Assembly: GCA_965228045.1 (NCBI GenBank)
Contig: OZ245789.1
Coordinates: forward strand, 806,001 to 870,000
Reading direction: 5' to 3'
Length of the DNA: 64,000 bases
DNA from: JANQEU01 sp965228045
Lineage (GTDB): Bacteria; Bacteroidota; Bacteroidia; Cytophagales; Cyclobacteriaceae
Shown: positions 27,266-33,477 of the stretch, one piece after another
How positions within the stretch are numbered: position 1 is the first letter of the stretch
How the letters are laid out: the number at the start of each line of letters is the position of its first letter
The notes under the pieces: generated by a model
Database searches by the model: none
What the model saw: the letters and a program-made list of their open reading frames with translations, nothing else
What the model was told of the DNA's origin: nothing
Position numbers and translations under genes: made by a program

Positions 27266-27304
27266 AAAAAACAGTACTTGCCCAAGGTTGACGCAAGTAC
27301 TGTT
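27266..27304 (-). terminator. Intrinsic terminator between precursor and exporter genes
   Basis: On the minus strand a 12-bp perfect stem (AACAGTACTTGC / GCAAGTACTGTT) with an 11-base loop is followed by a T run. It sits 12 bp after the precursor stop and just before the exporter start. It would end most transcripts after the precursor, with partial readthrough to the exporter, giving an excess of peptide over machinery. Confidence 0.8.
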
Positions 27305-27316
27305 TGTAAACTAGTA

Positions 27317-27496
27317 TCAATTGCATACGTAGGCTAGGAACTGACCATTGTAATAACAACGACACTGTCCTTGATAATGAGTACATACACCGAAACCGGT
27401 TCCTGCGTTACACCAGTCTCCATTACAATAACCACTACCAGAAACTTTCCTCATTTGTTCCCGGGATAATAGTTCACTTGCTTTAAACTTTTTCAT
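27317..27496 (-). CDS. Cysteine-rich secreted peptide precursor with GS-type leader (59 aa)
   Basis: This small gene is found by reading the minus strand between the exporter and the VKOR gene. It starts at ATG 27496 (MKKFKASELLSREQMRKVSG) and ends at TGA 27317. The leader matches the double-glycine type: with cleavage after Gly20-Ser21, Val18, Met15 and Leu10 fall at positions -4, -7 and -12. The core would be 38 residues (22-59), rich in Gly, Tyr and Asn, with six Cys at 24, 29, 38, 45, 47 and 58, that is C-x4-C-x8-C-x6-C-x-C-x10-C. The Bacteroidota ELLSREQM-type leader is well known, but I do not recognise the core. The neighbours (C39 exporter, disulfide-forming fusion, glycosyltransferase-like protein) suggest an oxidised, exported, possibly glycosylated peptide with bacteriocin or signalling function. 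No immunity gene is evident. Confidence 0.85.
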   Translation of the reverse strand: MKKFKASELLSREQMRKVSGSGYCNGDWCNAGTGFGVCTHYQGQCRCYYNGQFLAYVCN

Positions 27497-27593
27497 AGTA
27501 ATTTAATTTAGATTAAACAATAGTCTGTTTGATTATGTGTAAGGCACAGACTGACAAAGCCGGATAAAAATTTTTAAATTCATTTAGTTTGAT

Positions 27594-29171
27594 TTATTCG
27601 TTGTCAAAATACTTTAAAGTGGATTCCAAGTCCTGTAATCTATATGCCTGGGGCAGCTTATGTCCGTTAAAAAAAGAAGTTGGGGTACTATGAATTTGGT
27701 TATTAAATATCCATAAATTTATCTTCTCAATGTAACCTGTAACATAAGAAGGTATTACAGGTATTTGCAAGGGATATTTCTTTTGAAATTTATCAGAATC
27801 CATGCTGAACCAATTTGAAATTAGATTTTCCGTATCTCTATTTCCTTGTTCTTTATCTGTAATTATTTCAAACCAGTAGCAAATTAGATGTTGCTCAGGT
27901 CTTAGATTAGGGTATTCCTTTTCGGAAGGTACAGAAGAAAATCTAATTGTGATCTGTATTTTTTCGGGGAAGTTTTGCATTAATGTTAATGCATGAAAGT
28001 AAGCATCTCTACAGGGGGTACAAAAGGGGTTGAGTGCCAATGTTATAGTATTGCTTGCCTTGGAGTTGCCGATTTTTATATCAAAATTTGATTCCATGGG
28101 AATCAGTTGTTGCTCCTTCTGAAGGAGATTTTTAAATACATCTGGTGAGTTAAAAACTCGACTATGATAAATATTTTCCTCCTCAATTTCCTTAAGATGA
28201 TCTTGAACATTGGAAATTAGTAATATTACACCGGCAAAAGCAAATAAAAGAAAGAGACAAAGAAGGTAGATTTGATTAAGATGAATTTCATTTAATAAGA
28301 AGATAAGCTCGTATTCCCAGAGTAATAAACTAATTTGAAGTAATAGAATAGCATCTATTGCTAAACACAATGCACACCATGCCTTTAAGACTTTCCATTG
28401 TGAATAAATTGAATAAAATAGAACAGGGATACTCCCTATGATCATCATAACCATTACTCTTAATATCTGGCTTTCAATAGAATTATTGAGGTATTGAATT
28501 ACAATACAAGAAAGAAGGAAGACAAAATAAATGATAGAGAGATCTGACAGCTTAAATATTCCTCCAATTTTCGATACTTTTGAATGAATTACTAATTCGC
28601 ATCCTGCCTCATTAGTAATCTTACATACCTTGTCTAGGCTTTTGTCATATGAGAATTCTTTGAATTTTAAAAGAAGGCTAATAATCAGACCTATTGAAGC
28701 TGTAAAGGTGACATTGATTACAAGTGGATGATTTGTGCCTGTCAATGAGATTAATGAGATCAATATTAGATTACAAATCACGACCAGAGAACTTCTTTGT
28801 GTTAATCGTTCATGGAAATGAAATCGCAAATATTTTTGATCGTAATTGAAGGCCTTTTTAGGGGTTTCATCGATTTTTATTATTATTCCTGATACAGTTA
28901 GCGATTCCTTTTTTGCTTTTTCCAGGTCTTTTTCAGATTTGATATATAGCAATGATGTAGGATCGGCATGTGCTAAATATGGAAAGGGGACTTCACTCAT
29001 ATTGCTTGCTGGTTTCTGGCCTACAACATAGTCAAGACCCAAATCACGTAATACATCTGCTATTGAAATAATTCCTGGATAATCTGGGTGCGACAATATT
29101 TGGTTCCTGACGTATCTTGGTGAAATTGGGATTTTCAAGTCTCTGAGATAGTTTATAGTTTCATTTTCCAT
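27594..29171 (-). CDS. C39-like / VKOR / thioredoxin fusion, predicted disulfide-forming enzyme
   Basis: This 525-residue membrane protein has three parts. Residues 1-125 resemble a C39 peptidase domain (ILSHPDYPGIISIADVLRDL) but lack the catalytic Cys, so they may only bind leader peptides. Residues 128-320 hold about six membrane helices with the vitamin K epoxide reductase pattern: loop Cys183 and Cys191, and CALC at 266-269. Residues 360-525 are a DsbA/thioredoxin-like domain with CTPC at 384-387 and a cis-Pro candidate in HSTPTSF (497). Together they can move electrons from a dithiol to quinone and so make disulfides in the periplasm. The six-Cys precursor lies 97 bp downstream and is the obvious client (inference). 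The start overlaps the glycosyltransferase-like gene by 11 bases. Confidence 0.88.
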   Translation of the reverse strand: MENETINYLRDLKIPISPRYVRNQILSHPDYPGIISIADVLRDLGLDYVVGQKPASNMSEVPFPYLAHADPTSLLYIKSEKDLEKAKKESLTVSGIIIKIDETPKKAFNYDQKYLRFHFHERLTQRSSLVVICNLILISLISLTGTNHPLVINVTFTASIGLIISLLLKFKEFSYDKSLDKVCKITNEAGCELVIHSKVSKIGGIFKLSDLSIIYFVFLLSCIVIQYLNNSIESQILRVMVMMIIGSIPVLFYSIYSQWKVLKAWCALCLAIDAILLLQISLLLWEYELIFLLNEIHLNQIYLLCLFLLFAFAGVILLISNVQDHLKEIEEENIYHSRVFNSPDVFKNLLQKEQQLIPMESNFDIKIGNSKASNTITLALNPFCTPCRDAYFHALTLMQNFPEKIQITIRFSSVPSEKEYPNLRPEQHLICYWFEIITDKEQGNRDTENLISNWFSMDSDKFQKKYPLQIPVIPSYVTGYIEKINLWIFNNQIHSTPTSFFNGHKLPQAYRLQDLESTLKYFDNE

Positions 29172-30666
29172 GTGCTGACATAAATATCATTCGGTTGTAG
29201 ATAAAATTTTTTAGACGAATCCTTAGTAATTTCCAAAAGGCGCTGTCATTATCCATGTCATTCTCTTGCTCAAACATTCTTTGAAATTTGCAAAAAAGTT
29301 CATTCAAGGTTAGTCGCTTGGATATTAGTATAAGTAATCGATAATCCAGCTCATCAATTAATACCCAATGCAGTTTCTGATTTATTTCAGGGACCACAGC
29401 AATGAAAAATTCATGAAAAAGTGACCCATCATTTTCTAAGAAATATTCTTTCAACAGATGATTTTCACTATTAATCACTAGTAGATTTTGGTCGAGTTGA
29501 ATTTTGGCATCCAAATTCTTCAACAGATGATATTGGTCATGACTTCTTAAATCTCTTTCTAGGAGATTCTCGTCTTTTAAGTTGATCCAATTGAAAGATG
29601 GTGAAATAAGTATTTTGCAAGAAGTGAGGTTTTTAGCTATTTCTTGTATTCGATCAGTCTGCCAATAGTCCAATATCGAATTAATGCTGAATTGAATCTT
29701 TTTATGAGAAGAATTAGGAATGAAATGATCATCAGTGAATTTAGAATTTTTTGTTTGAAGAGAATCTTGGAATAAGTTCGTAGATGGGATTACCATTTTT
29801 GATCCCTTAATATTTGATCTTTCGCTGACTTTTAGAACGTTCAAATAAGCTTCAGGAAACTCTTTCCTTAATTGTCGGTGCATTAAGTCTAAAGCCCTAC
29901 TATTGTACTTAAATTTGCTAACTAGATGTAAGAAGGGTTTTTGCGGAATCTCTTCAAAGTCTCCAAAACTTTCATAACTAGATTGGGAAAATAAGTAGGG
30001 AAATACATATTGGAAGTCAACCGATCTTTTTTTTGCGATTTGACTAATCATGAACTGTTCAAAAAAAAGACTAAAAGTTACTGACTCGATTTCACTTATA
30101 ACTGAAAAATTTTTCCCTAAAGTGTCGAAAATTTGAGAAGTCATAGCTCTTATTGAGTCAATATCTTGTCCGCCAAATACACCGGTATTAACCATTAGAA
30201 TTCCATTTTCTTTGTCGGTAGTTTCAAACACGTCTGGTAAAAACGCCAAAGTCTCCAATAATTGGTTATAAGCTTTTAAGTAACCTCTTTCAAGATTCTG
30301 AGCTATCAAATCGGATTGAAGGATCTCACCAAAAGGTTCCCATATAAAGACATCTCCGTCAACATGGAGAAAAGGTTCGGACTGAAGGCTGTAGGTATAT
30401 AGTTTGGAGACTGCCCAAGCATTTCTACTCCAATTATTTAAGGAATCATGTTGAATATGGACGTCAGTATAAGGCAATTTTAATTTGTCAATTAATAATT
30501 CTTTACCTGCCTGATCCGTATAAAGTACCAGTTTTGAATAGTGTCTCCGAATTAAATGACTACTTAAGGTCCAGCTAAATAGATTATAAATAGAATTCTT
30601 CCATCCAAAATTTTCAATTATCGGATTAGAATAGCCAGCTGACCAAAATGTTTGAATTATTTTCAA
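29161..30666 (-). CDS. Glycosyltransferase-like protein (DUF6734-like)
   Basis: This 501-residue protein reads like a GT-A-fold glycosyltransferase: MKIIQTFWSAGYSNP at the start, SKLVLYTDQAGKELLID, and the DxD-type motif FLHVDGDVFIWEP (Asp103 and Asp105), which in GT-A enzymes binds the metal and nucleotide sugar. I recall similar proteins as DUF6734, often beside Bacteroidota leader-peptide clusters; that name is from memory. The C-terminal 230 residues are not recognised. TTG 30666 is chosen because it gives the compact MKIIQTFW start. The frame is open to 30765, but those 33 extra residues look like low-complexity AT-rich translation. It overlaps the VKOR fusion, so it belongs to the peptide cluster. 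Peptide or lipid glycosylation is possible. Confidence 0.7.
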   Translation of the reverse strand: MKIIQTFWSAGYSNPIIENFGWKNSIYNLFSWTLSSHLIRRHYSKLVLYTDQAGKELLIDKLKLPYTDVHIQHDSLNNWSRNAWAVSKLYTYSLQSEPFLHVDGDVFIWEPFGEILQSDLIAQNLERGYLKAYNQLLETLAFLPDVFETTDKENGILMVNTGVFGGQDIDSIRAMTSQIFDTLGKNFSVISEIESVTFSLFFEQFMISQIAKKRSVDFQYVFPYLFSQSSYESFGDFEEIPQKPFLHLVSKFKYNSRALDLMHRQLRKEFPEAYLNVLKVSERSNIKGSKMVIPSTNLFQDSLQTKNSKFTDDHFIPNSSHKKIQFSINSILDYWQTDRIQEIAKNLTSCKILISPSFNWINLKDENLLERDLRSHDQYHLLKNLDAKIQLDQNLLVINSENHLLKEYFLENDGSLFHEFFIAVVPEINQKLHWVLIDELDYRLLILISKRLTLNELFCKFQRMFEQENDMDNDSAFWKLLRIRLKNFIYNRMIFMSAHGK

Positions 30667-30892
30667 ATGTGGAATTGGTAAGAATAATGAGAAATATAAA
30701 CATAATTTAAAACTGAATGAATTAAATATGAAATTATATTTTCCGATAACAAATTTGTTTGTCAATCGCTCAGCTAGCTAAAAAAAGTTTAACTGAAGTC
30801 CCTCGGATTTTTTTGCAATGAACTAATGAAAATAAACCAGGGTGTTTGCAGGGTCAATTGGAACATGTTAAATTCCAGAAATAGTCACCAAG

Positions 30893-31894
30893 TCAAACTT
30901 TTTGTGAGTGAACCATCTGCTGATATTTCTTCGGGGATTTTCCTACACGCTGTTTGAAATGTTTGTAGAAAGAAACCTTATTCTTAAAACCGGCTTGTTC
31001 GCCCACAGCTTCAAGTTTCAAATGAATTGAGGACTCATCCTCTAATAATCCCTGGGCTTCTTTTATGCGAAAGTCATTAATGAGTTCCGAGAAAGTCTTT
31101 TTTGAATAGACGTTAAGGGCATGAGAAATCCTGTATTTCGGAACACCAAGTTTTTCGGCGAAATAAGTAAGATTAAAATCCGGATTTTTGTAGTACTTGT
31201 TTTGCGCGAGAGACGTATTGATTTTTTGTATTAGAAGATCTCCGTCCTCCCGGGTAAGACTGCTGGAAGCATACTTGTCGGCTTTTAAAAAATCAAACTC
31301 ACTCAAATAGGTAATCATATAGGTCAGAACTACAAAAGATGCGCAAACCAGATAATCAAGCTTAAGTGTGTAGAAACCCCAGTATTGCGATAAAAAGTAA
31401 AAGGGGACACTTAAAGCAAATATTAAATAGGGTATTAAAAACAACTTTGACAATCTCAGTTCAGATTTCAATTTGACCATTGCCCATCCATAGCTAAGAA
31501 AGAAAATAGTTTTCGTAATAGTAATAAAGCGTACAACATGTACGTAAAATTCCGAATCCATCGATGCGAATTGAATCAAGAACCAATAGGTAACAAAAAG
31601 CCCGGGTACAATAGTGTGATACCTAAACCTCTTTAATTCTTTTTCTCCACTGAAGTAGGAAAAGAGCAGAGGAGGGAGTAACCAGTCAGCCAGTGCGAAG
31701 ATCCACCTGATGAATATCGGAGGCTCAAAGAGTTGTTCCCAAAAATTCACGTAGTGAAAAATGGTGACAGAGAAGAAAAGTAGGAAAAGACCAAGTGCCT
31801 TATGTTTGAAGGTTCCTTTCCTCACAAGGAAAATGATGGAAAGAATGACGCCGTTAACAGTTGCTGCTAAAAAAGCAATGATTTCCCAGGACAT
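30893..31894 (-). CDS. AraC-family regulator with N-terminal membrane domain
   Basis: This 333-residue protein has about seven hydrophobic segments (residues 5-215) followed by an AraC-type DNA-binding domain. In that domain the two helix-turn-helix units are YFAEKLGVPKYRISHALN and VGEQAGFKNKVSFYKHFKQR, closing with GKSPKKYQQM. Membrane-anchored AraC proteins of this design occur across Bacteroidota and are thought to sense envelope or extracellular signals; the ligand is unknown. It lies 127 bp upstream of the AT-rich peptide cluster on the same strand and could control it, or the divergent lipoprotein operon. Its own base composition is closer to the core genome. Confidence 0.88.
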   Translation of the reverse strand: MSWEIIAFLAATVNGVILSIIFLVRKGTFKHKALGLFLLFFSVTIFHYVNFWEQLFEPPIFIRWIFALADWLLPPLLFSYFSGEKELKRFRYHTIVPGLFVTYWFLIQFASMDSEFYVHVVRFITITKTIFFLSYGWAMVKLKSELRLSKLFLIPYLIFALSVPFYFLSQYWGFYTLKLDYLVCASFVVLTYMITYLSEFDFLKADKYASSSLTREDGDLLIQKINTSLAQNKYYKNPDFNLTYFAEKLGVPKYRISHALNVYSKKTFSELINDFRIKEAQGLLEDESSIHLKLEAVGEQAGFKNKVSFYKHFKQRVGKSPKKYQQMVHSQKV

Positions 31895-31986
31895 ATTTTG
31901 CTAACGCCTTTACTCCACATCTCCCTTACCGTCATATCACAGTAATTCTAAGGAGGCCTAAAAAGTAAATTTTAGCAATTCTTTAC

Positions 31987-32003
31987 CACTTAAGTCTTAA
32001 GTG
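31987..32003. promoter_or_regulatory. 17-bp palindrome between the AraC-type regulator and lipoprotein genes
   Basis: A perfect inverted repeat of 8-bp arms (CACTTAAG / CTTAAGTG) has a one-base centre. It lies 92 bp upstream of the AraC-type gene and 95 bp upstream of the divergent lipoprotein gene. A TAAGTTTG box (32029-32036, plus strand) follows 25 bp later. It looks like an operator for a dimeric regulator; which one is unknown. Confidence 0.4.
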
Positions 32004-32098
32004 TGAAATAGGTTTTGCTCGGGCCGACTAAGTTTGGAATACATGGATGGTCGCAATGCCAGTCCCGTGAAAATTTGAGTTGGAAATAAATTTTATAT

Positions 32099-32890
32099 AT
32101 GAGGTACTATTCACTTTTAATTACTTTGACAATCATTATTTTCTCATGTAGCGACGAAAAAGAGAATGAGATATCCAATAACGTATACAATATCCAAACT
32201 CTGGATGTAGGCAACGATTTCACCGCCGCTGATCTTAAAGTTTCATTTGCCGTGGAGGATTTATCCCAGGTTACCGGATTCCGAATATTGATCGTTAAGG
32301 CTTCATCAGATATATTGACAGTAAAGTTGGTTACGGAGTTGGAGCCATCGGCTTATCACAAAGTAATTCTAAATGGTAGACTGGGTTATAATGTAAGACT
32401 CGAACCCGAACAGACTGATACGGATGGTGATGACCTTGAAGAAGGTCAGTCGTATTTTATCCAGGTTTTTTCCGAGGGCAGCGAAAAGCTTTCCCAGCCT
32501 TCTGACAATTTTATTTTGGAGGAGAATGATAATATTCCCGGCGCATACGTAGGGTTATGGAATGATAACATTTACGATGATTTTGGTATCTCCACGGAGA
32601 TTGAAAAACTATCGGAAGGCAGATATAGGGGGATATTTTACTACAGTTCCAATTTTACCCCGTGCTGTGGTGGTGATGACGATGGTCACATACTTTTTAC
32701 GATTGAAAATGATTCCATCCTGAACTTCGTATACAATCAGGACCTACCTAATTTCATGGGTGGATGTCCGGGCCGGTATACGGGTGAGGGTATCCTGGTG
32801 GAGGACATAGACCTCAACATCAGTTTTGCCGGTAACGACTGTGAAGGAGCACATACAGGAGGAAATATTTACCTCGAAAGAACTAGATAG
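32099..32890 (+). CDS. Hypothetical lipoprotein (263 aa)
   Basis: This protein has a lipoprotein signal (LLITLTIIIFSCSDEKEN, lipobox Cys at about 17), so it is probably an outer- or inner-membrane lipoprotein. The first part (about 30-150) is beta-rich and could be a fibronectin- or Ig-like domain (GFRILIVKASSDILTVKLV). The second (about 150-263) is a compact domain with four Cys (FTPCCGGDDDG, GGCPGRY, GNDCEG). I recognise no family. It is followed at 110 bp by a T9SS protein gene. Confidence 0.75.
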   Translation: MRYYSLLITLTIIIFSCSDEKENEISNNVYNIQTLDVGNDFTAADLKVSFAVEDLSQVTGFRILIVKASSDILTVKLVTELEPSAYHKVILNGRLGYNVRLEPEQTDTDGDDLEEGQSYFIQVFSEGSEKLSQPSDNFILEENDNIPGAYVGLWNDNIYDDFGISTEIEKLSEGRYRGIFYYSSNFTPCCGGDDDGHILFTIENDSILNFVYNQDLPNFMGGCPGRYTGEGILVEDIDLNISFAGNDCEGAHTGGNIYLERTR

Positions 32891-33000
32891 TTAAGTTTAT
32901 GTAAAATCTCCGGTTTCCAGTAAAGTCTTATTTTTTCTTCTTAAATTGCAAAACTGGAAATCAGTGTCAATCCTGAAATCCGGGTAGTTAGACTTTACTA

Positions 33001-33477
33001 ATGACGAAGCCGCTCATCTTCATCGCATGTTTGTATTGTGCATTTTTAATGAATGCACAAACGAAGCTCATCTCAGCCGGGGGCAACGCAGCTTCCGAAT
33101 CCGGTTCACTTAGTTATTCCATCGGTCAGGTGTTTGTTGCTCAATTCGGTAATGAATCAGGTGAAGTAATTGAAGGTATCCAATATGCCTATTCTGTTGA
33201 AGAGATAGAAGAGCCTCTTGGACTCGGTGAACTATTACTAAACATCTATCCAAATCCTGTCACTGATAAACTAGTACTGGACATCGATCACGAAAAAGAC
33301 GTGCAGTACGACTTGAAACTAACTACACTCAGGGGAGATCATATACTTCAGAAGAAAATTGAATTTAGCCGTACCGAGTTGGATCTGGGAAATCTGACGA
33401 TCGGTACATACGTCCTCACTATTTACAATCGGCAAGGCAGTGTTAAATCCTTCAAAATTGTAAAACAAGAACACTAA
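33001..33477 (+). CDS. Small T9SS type A sorting-domain protein
   Basis: This 158-residue protein has a signal peptide (MTKPLIFIACLYCAFLMNAQ), a short N-terminal segment (SAGGNAASESGSLSYSIGQV) common in Bacteroidota surface proteins, and a C-terminal type IX secretion signal from about 78 on (LLLNIYPNPVTDKLVLDI, then GNLTIGTYVLTIYN, then KSFKIVKQ). It is therefore exported across the outer membrane by the PorSS. Almost the whole mature protein is the sorting domain. It abuts the next gene without a gap, so they probably form a pair. Confidence 0.85.
   Translation: MTKPLIFIACLYCAFLMNAQTKLISAGGNAASESGSLSYSIGQVFVAQFGNESGEVIEGIQYAYSVEEIEEPLGLGELLLNIYPNPVTDKLVLDIDHEKDVQYDLKLTTLRGDHILQKKIEFSRTELDLGNLTIGTYVLTIYNRQGSVKSFKIVKQEH

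Noticed and set aside
27249..27285. Exporter start at 27285
   Set aside because: The extra codons fall in the terminator hairpin; C39 exporters normally start a few residues before the Cys motif, as MMSFPQSIQ does.
24480..30900. Direct repeat of the tRNA-Val 3' end as an att site
   Set aside because: I looked for the GGTTCGAATCCCT end again up to about 31 kb and did not find it; no integrase gene is present.
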